64,000 nt of DNA from DAOTTY01 sp964451095. Its GTDB lineage: Bacteria; Chloroflexota; Anaerolineae; Aggregatilineales; Phototrophicaceae. The position numbers and the translations under genes are program-made. Positions 52,551 to 61,195 of the stretch are shown here, in pieces; within the stretch, counting starts at the first letter, position 1; the number at the start of each line of letters is the position of its first letter. The DNA is taken from assembly GCA_964451095.1 (NCBI GenBank), contig CAYVGI010000005.1, positions 1 to 64,000 of the forward strand. Reading direction: 5' to 3'. Below the pieces are notes generated by a model that was given only the letters and a program-made list of their open reading frames with translations, ran no database searches and had not been told where the DNA came from.

Positions 52551-52781
52551 ATGACAAACAACACGCAGAGTAACATCCAAGACCTGACATTTGAACAGGC
52601 ATATGCCGAGCTAAGCGACCTCATCGACGCGATGGAAAGCGGCGAGCTCCCACTGGAACAATCTGTGGCGACTTTTGAGCGGGGCAAACAACTTGCGGCA
52701 CACTGTGAGACACTGCTAGAAAACGCCGAACTGCGCGTGCAGCAGCTCAATGCGGACGGCAGCCTCAGTGATTTGGGATAA
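52551..52781 (+). CDS. xseB: Exodeoxyribonuclease VII small subunit
   Basis: A 76-residue helical protein. LTFEQAYAELSDLIDAMESGELPLEQSVATFERGKQLAAHC is the XseB signature. It binds the XseA coiled coil in several copies. Its TAA stop lies within the first arm of the interlocking inverted repeats described separately. Confidence 0.95.
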   Translation: MTNNTQSNIQDLTFEQAYAELSDLIDAMESGELPLEQSVATFERGKQLAAHCETLLENAELRVQQLNADGSLSDLG

Positions 52782-52830
52782 ACTTGGGATATTTCCCAAA
52801 CTTATCCCAAATATATCCCAAGTTTGGGAA
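52772..52830. repeat. Interlocking inverted repeats between xseB and the GlcG-like gene
   Basis: Three overlapping pairs of complementary arms fill 59 bases. TTTGGGATAA (52772-52781) pairs with 52802-52811. ACTTGGGATAT (52782-52792) pairs with 52813-52823. TTCCCAAACTT (52793-52803) pairs with 52820-52830. The TTGGGATA motif and its complement recur throughout. The pairings are partly exclusive, so the RNA from either strand could switch between folds or knot. Confidence 0.85.
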
Positions 52831-53241
52831 TTATTGCGCAAGCGCGGCGATGCCATGCCGGGCAAAGTCGATGTCTTCGTCCTCGCTTAGCCCGCTGACG
52901 CCCACCGCACCGACGAGCGTGTCCTCATGGAACACCGGCACACCGCCGCCCCATGTGACGTAGCGCAGTTCGCCGAAGTTCGTCATGGGGAAGCCCTCGT
53001 CGCGGGAGCGCTGCCCCATGACCTTGGACTCAATGTGCTCACGGGCGGCGGTGTACGCCTTGTTCATAGCGATGTGGATGGACGGCAGGCGACAGCCATC
53101 CGTGCGGAGGAACGCCATAAGTTCGCCGTGGTCGTCGACGACAGCGGCAGCAAGCCCTTTCCCCTCAGCATCGGCACGGGTGCGGATGGCGTCGATAATG
53201 GTCATGGCGTCTGCATGGGCAAGAACGGTTTTTTGGTACAC
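52831..53241 (-). CDS. GlcG/HbpS-type heme-binding-like protein
   Basis: A 136-residue single-domain protein of the GlcG/HbpS family (PF03928 type). Recognisable parts are the N-terminal helix ADAMTIIDAIRTRADAEGK, the strand LAAAVVDDHGELMAFLRTDG, the helix HIAMNKAYTAA, and the glycine-rich end WGGGVPVFHEDTLVGAVGVSG. Members bind heme or cobalamin-like ligands or act near glycolate oxidase; no role is proven here. The GTG start follows AAGGA. Its 3' end touches the inverted-repeat array shared with xseB. Confidence 0.85.
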   Translation of the reverse strand: MYQKTVLAHADAMTIIDAIRTRADAEGKGLAAAVVDDHGELMAFLRTDGCRLPSIHIAMNKAYTAAREHIESKVMGQRSRDEGFPMTNFGELRYVTWGGGVPVFHEDTLVGAVGVSGLSEDEDIDFARHGIAALAQ

Positions 53242-53359
53242 AGGGCACTATCCTTAAGTTGTGGAAAATAATATTGGCTCGTCCTCATTTTAGCTGATGG
53301 CAGTGCGTACAAGGAAAAACTGGCATATGTTGTGCAGGTTTTGAGGAGATTTTACACTT

Positions 53360-53404
53360 CCCCTAGTGATTAGGGGCATAGAGCGCGGTGCTTGCTCTTA
53401 TAAT
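53360..53404 (+). promoter_or_regulatory. Dyad and -10 box before the VWA/solute-binding operon
   Basis: A perfect dyad CCCCTA-gtgat-TAGGGG (53360-53376) lies 22 nt before TATAAT (53399-53404). The dyad covers the -35 region, where a regulator could bind; no consensus -35 is present, so an activator is plausible. Confidence 0.45.
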
Positions 53405-53454
53405 AAAGGTGTGAGTTACACGTATTTGATTGTGAATTTGGGAGAAGCAAGCAC

Positions 53455-55056
53455 ATGACCAAGCGATATGCCGTTCTGCTGTTGTTGATCCTCGCAACTA
53501 CACTCGCAGCGTGCGGGACAAGCATCGGCGGCGTGCCGGAATCGCGCACCCTCCGCATTGTGTCCGGCTCTGAAAATCGCACGCTGGAACCGATCATCCA
53601 GGAGTGGGCAGGGCAGAATAACTACTCAATTGAAATTGATTATCAAGGGTCTGTTGATATTGCACGGATGCTGCGCTCTGGCAGCATTGCCTACGACGCG
53701 GTGTGGCCCGCGAATTCATTGTGGATTGCCTACGGTGATACCAACAACATCGTGACCAAGGACACGTCTATTATGCGGTCGCCCGTGGTATTTGCCATTA
53801 AGCGCAGCGTGGCAGAGCGCCTGGACTGGGTGGACGCCGAAGTGACCGTGAACGACATCCTGGACGCGGCAGAGCGCGGTGACGTGCGCTTCATGATGAC
53901 TTCCGCCACGCAGAGCAACTCCGGCGCGAGCTTCTACTTTGCGGCACTCTCCGCGTTTGCTGGCAGCCCGGAGGTCATCAGCATGGACGACCTGGAAGAC
54001 CCGGACGTGCAAGACCAGATCACCCGCATCCTGGGCACGGTAGACCGCTCCAGTGGCAGCAGCGGTTGGCTAAAGGACTTGTTCCTGGAAACGTATGACC
54101 TGTACGACGGCATGGTGAACTACGAGGCAGTGGTCATCGAGGCAAACCTGGAACTAGAACAGCAGGGGCGCGAACCGCTTTACTCCATCTACCCGGTAGA
54201 TGGCTCCGCCATTGCAGACTCTCCGCTAGGGTTTATTTCCACCAGCAGCGACGAGAAAGAGGCAGTCTTTGAGGAGTTGCAGGCATACCTGCTGTCGGAT
54301 GTGGCGCAGGCAGAACTGCTAGCAGCAGGACGACGTACCGGCAACATCGGCTTGCAGTTGGACAACGCCGACACCTCCGTGTTCCGCCCACAGTGGGGCA
54401 TTGACGTAAACAGCGTAATCCAGCCGATTCGCTTCCCAGATACCACCACCATTGCAGAGGCGCTCAACCTGTACCAAACCGCATTCCGTCGCCCGTCCTG
54501 CACCGTGCTTGCCGTAGACCGCTCTGGTAGTATGGAGGGGAATGGCGAACGCAACGCAAACGAAGGGCTGCGCACCATCCTGAACCAATCTATCGCAGCA
54601 GACTTCCTCATCCAGGGGCACCCGGAAGACGTGACGACCATTGTGCTGTTCAACGGTGATGTGATTAACCGCGACTTCGAGGCGTGGACGGTGGAAGGTA
54701 ACGACGCCGACGCCCTGAACGACTTGTACCGCCGCGCAGAATCGGTTGACTCCGGTGGTAACACGAACATCTATGGCACGGCGCAGTCTGCACACGAGTG
54801 GCTGGAGCAGGTTCGCACCGATGAGTGCTTGCCGTCGGTGATTTTGATGACGGACGGGCGCGACAACACCAGTTCGCTGACTGCACTGCAAAATTACCTG
54901 GACACGACTGAAAACGATATTCCGATATTCGTGATTACCTTTGGCGACGCGGACGATAGCCAGGTAGAACCCATAGCAGACTACACGTTTGCGCGTGTGT
55001 TCGATGGGCGCAGCGACCTGATTTCCGCGTTCCGCAATGCAAAGGGCTATAACTAA
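53455..55056 (+). CDS. Lipoprotein with solute-binding fold fused to a VWA domain
   Basis: A 533-residue exported protein. The lipobox is TLAAC (Cys20). Residues 30-310 resemble an extracellular solute-binding protein (SBP_bac_11 type; TLRIVSGSENRTLEPI, YDAVWPANSLW, TSATQSNSGASF). Residues 345-530 are a VWA domain with a complete MIDAS: DRSGS (355-359), Thr in GGNTNIY (437) and Asp in LMTDGRDN (467). No ABC permease accompanies it, so it is unlikely to be an importer component. A surface sensing, adhesion or metal-dependent assembly role is inferred. The start follows GGGAGAAG. The next gene is a shorter paralogue of the binding half. Confidence 0.82.
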   Translation: MTKRYAVLLLLILATTLAACGTSIGGVPESRTLRIVSGSENRTLEPIIQEWAGQNNYSIEIDYQGSVDIARMLRSGSIAYDAVWPANSLWIAYGDTNNIVTKDTSIMRSPVVFAIKRSVAERLDWVDAEVTVNDILDAAERGDVRFMMTSATQSNSGASFYFAALSAFAGSPEVISMDDLEDPDVQDQITRILGTVDRSSGSSGWLKDLFLETYDLYDGMVNYEAVVIEANLELEQQGREPLYSIYPVDGSAIADSPLGFISTSSDEKEAVFEELQAYLLSDVAQAELLAAGRRTGNIGLQLDNADTSVFRPQWGIDVNSVIQPIRFPDTTTIAEALNLYQTAFRRPSCTVLAVDRSGSMEGNGERNANEGLRTILNQSIAADFLIQGHPEDVTTIVLFNGDVINRDFEAWTVEGNDADALNDLYRRAESVDSGGNTNIYGTAQSAHEWLEQVRTDECLPSVILMTDGRDNTSSLTALQNYLDTTENDIPIFVITFGDADDSQVEPIADYTFARVFDGRSDLISAFRNAKGYN

Positions 55057-55077
55057 GCAAGGAGAGGACAGACGTTT

Positions 55078-56202
55078 ATGCGCAACTTACTGAAGCCGCG
55101 CAACCTCATTATCGTCGCATTTGTGGTGATGGCAGCAGGCGTGCTGATTGCCTCCTGGGTTAATACCAGCGCAGATGTGTTCCGCACGACGACCGAGGTG
55201 GTGTGTAACATCGGCAGCGAAAAAGACGACTTTCTCTCCAACCCGGAGGTACAGCGCATCCTTGCCAATCGCTACGGGCTAGAGGTGGACTTCGACAATA
55301 TGGGCAGCATTGACCAGGCGCTGCTGACGGAAGCACAGCTACAGGGCATTGACTGCCTGTGGCCCTCGAACACATCGGCGCTGGAAATCTTCCGGGCGGA
55401 GCACCCCAACCTGGACTATGACGACAGCGTCATCTTCAACTCGCCGATTGTACTGTACACCTGGAACGATGTGCTGCTGGGGCTGGAAAACAGCAACGTC
55501 GTGGAGCAAACCAGCGAGGGGCACTATGTTGTAGACGCGGCACTGTTGTTTGATCGGCTGGCGGACGAAGACCTGGACGCGGACGGTGACGTGCGCCCGA
55601 CGTGGGAAGACCTGGGCGTTGACCGTTTCAACAGCTTCCAGGTCATCACGACCGACCCCACCCGCAGCAACTCCGGCAATATGTTCTATGGGCTTTTCTT
55701 GAACATGCTGAACGAGGGCAACATCGTGAGCGAAAATGGATTAGATGAGTACTACCCGGTCGTGGAGGAGTATTTCATCAGCCAGGGGTTGCTAGAAGGC
55801 AGCAGCGGCGACCTGTTCGACAAGTTCATCCAGCAGGGCAGCGGTGCCTACCCACTGATGGCAAACTACGAGAGCCTTATCATTGAGGTTTCTGTGGAGA
55901 ACGAGGCGCAGCGCGACATCATTCGTGACCGCGTGCGTATCATCTACCCGCAGCCGACGGTGTATTCCGCGCACCCGCTGATCGCGCTCACAGACAACGG
56001 CGAACGGTTGATGGACGCGCTGAGCGACCCGGAAATCCAGACGATTGCCTGGGAGCAGCACGGCTTCCGCAGCGGTATTTTGGGTGTGGATAACGACCCC
56101 AGCGTGCTAGACATCGCTGGCATCCCGGCGGAAATCACGCAGATCATTAACCTGCCCAGCGCAGGCGCGATGATTGAGCTGGTTAACCGCCTGCAGGGGT
56201 AG
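55078..56202 (+). CDS. Membrane-anchored solute-binding-fold protein, partner of the VWA protein
   Basis: A 374-residue protein with one N-terminal hydrophobic helix (LIIVAFVVMAAGVLIASW) and no lipobox. The rest is a solute-binding fold paralogous to the first half of the upstream gene: IDCLWPSNTSALEIF matches YDAVWPANSLWIAY, and TTDPTRSNSGNMFYG matches TSATQSNSGASFYF. It lacks the VWA part. It follows AAGGAGAGG only 21 nt after the upstream stop, so the two form an operon that ends at the terminator at 56239-56280. The function is unknown. Confidence 0.75.
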   Translation: MRNLLKPRNLIIVAFVVMAAGVLIASWVNTSADVFRTTTEVVCNIGSEKDDFLSNPEVQRILANRYGLEVDFDNMGSIDQALLTEAQLQGIDCLWPSNTSALEIFRAEHPNLDYDDSVIFNSPIVLYTWNDVLLGLENSNVVEQTSEGHYVVDAALLFDRLADEDLDADGDVRPTWEDLGVDRFNSFQVITTDPTRSNSGNMFYGLFLNMLNEGNIVSENGLDEYYPVVEEYFISQGLLEGSSGDLFDKFIQQGSGAYPLMANYESLIIEVSVENEAQRDIIRDRVRIIYPQPTVYSAHPLIALTDNGERLMDALSDPEIQTIAWEQHGFRSGILGVDNDPSVLDIAGIPAEITQIINLPSAGAMIELVNRLQG

Positions 56203-56238
56203 CGCTTAACATCGCCTCCACCAGGTAGCTAATCTACG

Positions 56239-56280
56239 CAGACCAGGGACTTGAATGTGCCCTGGTCTGGTTGTTTTTGT
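56239..56280 (+). terminator. Terminator of the VWA/solute-binding operon
   Basis: A perfect 10-bp stem CAGACCAGGG/CCCTGGTCTG with an 11-nt loop, followed by GTTGTTTTTG. Confidence 0.9.
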
Positions 56281-56416
56281 TACGGCGGCATCCGCCCTTA
56301 GAACCATTAGCGCCGCGACAAGATAACAAAACCCATTCGCTTTTTGCCAACAAAACTGCAAAGTGATACACTTGCCTTGTGACGCCGGGCAGTCTGCCGC
56401 GAAGGAGACCTTATCT

Positions 56417-57664
56417 GTGAGACAGAACATCCAGCGTATTATCCCCGCACTTTTGCTTATGTTCCTGGCAAGCTGTGTGCAGCTTGCGAGCGATGAGGTT
56501 GCCCCGACGCAGGTCGGCAATGCCCCAACGTGGACACCCATCCCCACGGAAACTGAGATCCCGCTGCCGACCGAAACCCCTGCCGAACCCGTGGCGGCAA
56601 CGGAAGAGGTTATTGATGACAGTGCCGCTGTGGCAACGACCGATGAAGCAGCCGCGGTTGCGACAGAAGAAGCGCTGCTGGAACCCACCGACCCGGTACT
56701 CCAGTTTGCAACGCAGACACCCATCCCGACGGCAACTGACATCCCAACAGACACGCCATCGCCTACCGCCACGTTCACCGTAACGCCAAGCCCAAGCCCC
56801 ACCCTCACCGCAACCGCGACGGAAGCGGTCAGCGGGCTGGTGCAGGAGGGCACGGCAATTGCGCAAGACGATGTGCCCGCGCCAGTAGATGATCCCGTGC
56901 AAGAAGTCCCTGCAGAGCAACCTGGGCAGATTACCGACTTTGAGGCATCGGCAACAGCAATCATCGCCAATGCAACCCAAACAGAGGTCGTCGCGCTGAC
57001 GCAAACAGCGGCAGCAATCATTGGCGGACCGACCGAGGTGCCCTCACCAACAGGAGACCCCGGTTTGGGCGCCGGAGACCCGGGGGCACAGCCCACAGCG
57101 GTGCCCCCGGTCGCCCCCGGCGCGGACTGTGTGCATGAGGTGCGCACGCAAGACCAGAACCTGTACCGCCTGTCGCTGGCATACGGTGTGCCCATCCGCA
57201 GCATCACAAACGAGAACGGCACCGCGCTCGCAAACCCCAACCTGATTACGCTGGGGCAGCGCCTGCGCATCCCTGGCTGCGGGACGACGGGTGGTGTTCC
57301 CCCGGCAACCTCCACACCCGGTCCAGTCACTAGCCCCGGCGGTGGCTTTGGGTCTGGTGGGGTGGTACCACCCAATGGCGACTGCACCTGGGGCACGACG
57401 GTACAGTTCCCGAATGGCTGCCCCGGCGGTGGTGGAGCCAACACAAGCGGAAGCATCGGCACAGGTGCTGATACGGGTACGGGTGTGGGCACAGGCGGTC
57501 CGGGTGTGGGCACCACACCAGGGCGGGTCGTTATCGTGGAACAGGGAGATACGCTGTCGTCGTTGGCGCTGCAATATGGCACAACGGCAGAGGCAATCGC
57601 CGCTGCAAACGGCATCGGCATCGAAACCACCATTTTCTTCAACCAGGAATTGATTATCCCGTAG
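56417..57664 (+). CDS. Lipoprotein with Thr/Pro/Ala-rich stalk and two LysM domains
   Basis: A 415-residue exported protein. The GTG start follows AAGGAG with 9 nt spacing, giving the signal RQNIQRIIPALLLMFLASC with lipobox Cys20. Residues 25-220 are a low-complexity stalk (many TPTxTPSPT-like units and TETEIPLPTETP). The first LysM-like domain is near residues 234-283 (CVHEVRTQDQNLYRLSLAYG, LGQRLRIPGC) and the second ends the protein (VEQGDTLSSLALQYGTTAEAIAAANG). The domains are separated by a Gly-rich linker. It probably attaches to peptidoglycan or other N-acetylglucosamine polymers. Confidence 0.88.
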   Translation: MRQNIQRIIPALLLMFLASCVQLASDEVAPTQVGNAPTWTPIPTETEIPLPTETPAEPVAATEEVIDDSAAVATTDEAAAVATEEALLEPTDPVLQFATQTPIPTATDIPTDTPSPTATFTVTPSPSPTLTATATEAVSGLVQEGTAIAQDDVPAPVDDPVQEVPAEQPGQITDFEASATAIIANATQTEVVALTQTAAAIIGGPTEVPSPTGDPGLGAGDPGAQPTAVPPVAPGADCVHEVRTQDQNLYRLSLAYGVPIRSITNENGTALANPNLITLGQRLRIPGCGTTGGVPPATSTPGPVTSPGGGFGSGGVVPPNGDCTWGTTVQFPNGCPGGGGANTSGSIGTGADTGTGVGTGGPGVGTTPGRVVIVEQGDTLSSLALQYGTTAEAIAAANGIGIETTIFFNQELIIP

Positions 57665-57699
57665 CCACTGGCACCGGGTAGCACAAACAAAACATGATT

Positions 57700-57725
57700 G
57701 GGGCGGGCGCAGAACCGCCCCTTTT
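57700..57725 (+). terminator. Intrinsic terminator after the LysM lipoprotein
   Basis: GGGGCGG (57700-57706) pairs with CCGCCCC (57715-57721), followed by TTTTCGTTTT. Confidence 0.8.
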
Positions 57726-57750
57726 CGTTTTAAACAAAGGAACCCACAGC

Positions 57751-58290
57751 ATGGAACCGCTGCAAGAGAAGATCATCCAGACTGAGCAGATTTACGCGGG
57801 GCGCATTGTGAACCTGTCCGTGCACGATGTGCAACTGCCCAACGGCGCGAAGGCGAAGCGCGAAATGGTCAAGCACCCGGGCGCAGTGGCAATCGTCGCG
57901 CTGGACGACGACCAGAACGTGCTGCTAATTAAGCAGTTCCGGCTGGGGGCAGAGCAAACGATGGTCGAACTGCCGGCGGGCACGCTGGAACCCGGCGAAC
58001 TTGCGGAGACGTGTGCTGTGCGTGAGCTGCGCGAGGAAACGGGCTATCGCCCCGGCAAGCTGGAACACCTGGGCGGGTGGTACGTCGCGCCGGGCTACAC
58101 GACGGAATACATTCACCTGTACATCGCAACAGACCTGACCGAAGACCCGATAGACGGCGACGAGGATGAGTTCATCGAGTTGTTTCGCACACCGTTCACA
58201 CAGGCACTTACCATGATCGACAGCGGGCAGATCGGCAACAGCACGGGGGTGGCGGGGCTGCTGCGTGCTGCCCGCCACCTGGGACTGTGA
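57751..58290 (+). CDS. NUDIX hydrolase, ADP-ribose pyrophosphatase-like
   Basis: A 179-residue enzyme. The Nudix box is GTLEPGELAETCAVRELREETGY (about 69-91), with the Gly, the REUxEE core and metal-binding Glu residues. The preceding GAVAIVALDDDQNVLLIKQFRLGAEQTMVELPAG and the later GGWYVAPGYTTEYIHLYIATDL fit the ADP-ribose pyrophosphatase group. The ATG at 57751 follows AAAGGAA. rplS lies 105 nt downstream on the same strand. Confidence 0.9.
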   Translation: MEPLQEKIIQTEQIYAGRIVNLSVHDVQLPNGAKAKREMVKHPGAVAIVALDDDQNVLLIKQFRLGAEQTMVELPAGTLEPGELAETCAVRELREETGYRPGKLEHLGGWYVAPGYTTEYIHLYIATDLTEDPIDGDEDEFIELFRTPFTQALTMIDSGQIGNSTGVAGLLRAARHLGL

Positions 58291-58353
58291 CCTTGTTTGC
58301 GGCAGCGCCTACCTGTACAATTCTGCGACTTTGTAACACACAAACGCAGCCAA

Positions 58354-58379
58354 TATACGCCGCCAGGCGTATAATTTTT
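58354..58379 (+). promoter_or_regulatory. Hairpin with U tract before the rplS ribosome site
   Basis: A perfect 8-bp stem TATACGCC/GGCGTATA with a GCCA loop is followed by ATTTTT and directly by the rplS Shine-Dalgarno. It could end the NUDIX transcript, attenuate rplS, or block its ribosome site. A TATAAT overlaps its 3' arm (58370-58375). Confidence 0.5.
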
Positions 58380-58394
58380 GGAAAGGAACAGACA

Positions 58395-58751
58395 GTGTCT
58401 CACGAGCTGATTAAGGCGTTGGAAGGGGAAGATCGCGGCTTCCCGGAGTTCGGACCGGGTGCAACGGTCAAGGTTCACGTTCGCATTGTAGAGGGCGACC
58501 GCGAACGTATTCAGGTGTTCCAGGGCATGGTGATCCGTATGCGCCAGGGAGATGGCATGAACGCAAACAACGCCAACTTCACCGTACGGCGTGTTGCCAG
58601 CCACGGTATTGCCGTGGAGCGTACATTTTTGCTGCGCAGCCCCCGCATCGAGAAGATTGAGGTTGTACGCCAGGGTAAGGTGCGCCGTGCCCAGTTGTAC
58701 TACATGCGCAGCCGTCGTGGTAAGGCACTGCGCCTGAAGGAAAAGCGTTAG
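58395..58751 (+). CDS. rplS: 50S ribosomal protein L19
   Basis: A 118-residue ribosomal protein. The GTG start follows GGAAAGGAA and gives SHELIKALEGEDR; open frame upstream to 58287 is not conserved. GATVKVHVRIVEGDRERIQVFQGMVI and RSPRIEKIEVVRQGKVRRAQLYYMRSRRGKALRL are the L19 signatures. It sits at the 30S-50S interface. The usual neighbours (rpsP, rimM, trmD) are not here. A strong terminator follows. Confidence 0.96.
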   Translation: MSHELIKALEGEDRGFPEFGPGATVKVHVRIVEGDRERIQVFQGMVIRMRQGDGMNANNANFTVRRVASHGIAVERTFLLRSPRIEKIEVVRQGKVRRAQLYYMRSRRGKALRLKEKR

Positions 58752-58787
58752 TTGCCGCGCAGCAAAAGCCCAAACCCCCGCACTGCC

Positions 58788-58830
58788 AAGCGTGCCTGCT
58801 CTGAGGAAATGAGCGAACAAGGCACGCTTT
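58788..58830. terminator. Terminator between rplS and the histidine kinase gene
   Basis: AAGCGTGCCT (58788-58797) pairs with AGGCACGCTT (58820-58829) with a 22-nt loop that can fold further, then TTCGTTTG. It lies between convergent genes. Confidence 0.8.
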
Positions 58831-58851
58831 TCGTTTGATGGGGCACAAGCA

Positions 58852-61194
58852 CTACTGAGACACGACCTCGGCGGTTTGTGTTTGTGTCTCTGCACCTGCG
58901 TTCAGGCGCTCTATGGGGCGGGGGTTGGTTTCCGCATTGTTTTCGCTTTTCGCCTCGAACGGCAGCACACGGCTTGCAGTCTCCGGCGGGGTGAGCGGCA
59001 GGCGCACATAGAAGGTGCTGCCGGGCAACAGTTTCGGGTCGTGCCCGGGGCTTTCTGCCCACACCGCACCGCCGTGCCCTTCGATGACACCACGCGCAAT
59101 CGTCAGCCCCAGCCCCGGTCCAGCGCCCATGAACTTGTACGTGCCTGTGGAATGCAGCCCTGGGTCGGACACGCGATAGAACTTATCGAAAATCAGTTCG
59201 TGGTGCGCCCGGTCTATACCGATGCCTGTGTCGGTTATGGCGATTAGAATGTGGTTCTCATCGCGCTCGTTTTTTGCCTCGTGGTACTTCGCGGTGATGT
59301 CGATGCGCCCACCGTCTGGTGTGTATTTGATGGCGTTGGTAATGACATTGCGGAATGCCTGGACAAGCCGCTGCATGTCCGCCTCGATGGCAGGCAACCC
59401 GCGCAACCCCCGTGCAGACAAAGTTAGTTTGCGCTGCTTAATCGGGTCGGTTAGCGGCTCAATTGCCATGCGCAGCACACTTTCCGGCGTGGATTGGGTG
59501 AAGCGCAAGTCCATCGCGTTTACGTCAAGCTGGCTCACATCCAACATAGCGGCGATGAGTTCTTCCATGCGTTCGGTTGCTTTGCGCAAATTGTTCACCA
59601 GCCCCCGCGTCTGATCCGGCTCAAGCATCCCCTGGTCGTTGAGGGCATCAATAATGTCTGTGTAGCCGCGCACCTGCGCCAGCGGTGTGCGTAGCTCGTG
59701 GCTGGCGATAGTCACAAAGTCTGTCTTGACGGAGTCCAGCTTACCCATGCGGTTGTTGGCGTCGCCCAGGTTGCGGTTGAGCGTTTGCATACTGGTGTTC
59801 AGGTGGCGTAAATCCGCCACGAGGCGGGTATTGCGCAGGGCAACGCCAGTCTGGTTGGCAAGCGCTGCTAACAAATCCAGGTCGTGTTGGTAAAGCGGGG
59901 TGCCGTTGAGCTTGCCGCCGCACGCCAACAAGCCGATAATCGCGCCGTCCATCACGATGGGGGCGTATGCGCTCATGTCTAGTTCTTTGAAGAAGGTGCG
60001 CAGTTCGTCTGGCAGGTTGTCGTACAGCGGGTTAAAGATGATGTCGAACTGGGTGACGGGTCTTTGTTGCAGCACCGCCTGCTTGTAGATTTCGCTGTCT
60101 GCCGGGACGAAAACGCGACGGTTTTTCGTCTGGGCGAGACTGCCACCGCGCATTACGACGAGTTCTAAACCCGTTTCGCGGGAGTCGCTCACCAGCAGCA
60201 TCCCAGACCGCCGCACATGCAGCACCTGGTTCAGCGTGCTAGACGACAAATCCACCAGTTCGTCAATCTCCACCGCCTTAGAAAGCTCCTGGCTGTAGCG
60301 CCGGGTTGCGTCCACCGCATCGGTCGCATCACCGACGAGCAGCCGATTGATCAGGAAGTTTGCCAGTTCGCGCACGGGCGTGTACATGATGGCAATCACC
60401 AGCGCGACGACCATCGCAAAAACAGTGCGTGTGGCAGGGTTGTCTACATCAATGTTGTCCAGGATGACCAGTGCGCCAAAGATGCCCACCGACGTAATGG
60501 TGATGAGCAGCAGCACCCGGAACGCCAGCCCCAGCAAATTGCGAATGTCGAAGACGCGGTAGGTGATTTGCGAGTAGGCGGCGACAATCATGCCTGTGGT
60601 GGAAGCAATTACGCCCACGAGCATCAGTGCTATGTTCCCGCTGATGGAAAGCGAGAAGCCCGCAAGCATCAATGTGCTGTTGGAGACCCAAAACAACGCC
60701 CGGTTGGATAGCTCTGGCAGCGGGTTGCGGTAGAAAATGTAAAACCCAACTGCCAGCAGCAGCGTGTTCACCGCTGCAAACCCCAGCACAAGCACAAGTA
60801 TGGGCAGCGACAGTGCCAACAGCCCGTTAACCAGCCCGCGTTCAACGTCAATGGGAAACAGCGCATTGGCAAGCACAAAGACAGCTAACCAACCACCAGC
60901 AAGTGCCAAAAACAAGCGCACCCGATCACGAGCAAGGTCTGTGGCGACCATAATGCTAAACGCACCGAGCGCGGCGATGTGCAGCGGGATCGTCAGGGGT
61001 TGCAGGCGGGCGGGCAGCGCCCCGTTGGGGATGAGCAGCGTGAGGATCGCGCCAACGTACAGCAGCAGCGTCACAGGCAGCCAAACCTGCCCCGTCTTGA
61101 GCCGCTCCCGTTGTGTGAGTGCATAAACAAACAACCCGGCGAGGGTTGCTGCGCTGGTGATGATGACCGCGTCTATCGTAGAGTTCATCGACAT
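58852..61194 (-). CDS. Membrane sensor histidine kinase with GAF domain
   Basis: A 780-residue kinase. Residues 10-270 hold about eight hydrophobic segments (7TM-type sensor). A GAF domain covers about 303-455, a short coiled coil 460-490, and HisKA begins at 488 with phospho-acceptor H499 (IASHELRTPLAQ). HATPase motifs are FRNVITNAIKYTPDGG, ITDTGIGIDRAHHELIFDKFYRV and GAGPGLGLTIARGVIEGHGG. The last 50 residues are disordered. No response regulator is adjacent. It starts 1 nt after the AlbA_2 gene stop, so the two are translationally coupled. Confidence 0.92.
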   Translation of the reverse strand: MSMNSTIDAVIITSAATLAGLFVYALTQRERLKTGQVWLPVTLLLYVGAILTLLIPNGALPARLQPLTIPLHIAALGAFSIMVATDLARDRVRLFLALAGGWLAVFVLANALFPIDVERGLVNGLLALSLPILVLVLGFAAVNTLLLAVGFYIFYRNPLPELSNRALFWVSNSTLMLAGFSLSISGNIALMLVGVIASTTGMIVAAYSQITYRVFDIRNLLGLAFRVLLLITITSVGIFGALVILDNIDVDNPATRTVFAMVVALVIAIMYTPVRELANFLINRLLVGDATDAVDATRRYSQELSKAVEIDELVDLSSSTLNQVLHVRRSGMLLVSDSRETGLELVVMRGGSLAQTKNRRVFVPADSEIYKQAVLQQRPVTQFDIIFNPLYDNLPDELRTFFKELDMSAYAPIVMDGAIIGLLACGGKLNGTPLYQHDLDLLAALANQTGVALRNTRLVADLRHLNTSMQTLNRNLGDANNRMGKLDSVKTDFVTIASHELRTPLAQVRGYTDIIDALNDQGMLEPDQTRGLVNNLRKATERMEELIAAMLDVSQLDVNAMDLRFTQSTPESVLRMAIEPLTDPIKQRKLTLSARGLRGLPAIEADMQRLVQAFRNVITNAIKYTPDGGRIDITAKYHEAKNERDENHILIAITDTGIGIDRAHHELIFDKFYRVSDPGLHSTGTYKFMGAGPGLGLTIARGVIEGHGGAVWAESPGHDPKLLPGSTFYVRLPLTPPETASRVLPFEAKSENNAETNPRPIERLNAGAETQTQTAEVVSQ

Positions 61195-61195
61195 C

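Noticed and set aside
56540..56830. Thr/Pro-coding repeats considered as a CRISPR or DNA tandem repeat
   Set aside because: The periodicity is at the amino-acid level in a protein stalk; DNA units are not identical and there are no spacers.
56206..57690. Open frame of 494 codons on the minus strand
   Set aside because: It is antisense to the LysM lipoprotein. The low-complexity Thr/Pro/Ala stalk gives a long open frame on the other strand, with a Val/Ser/Gly/Pro-rich translation and no domain.
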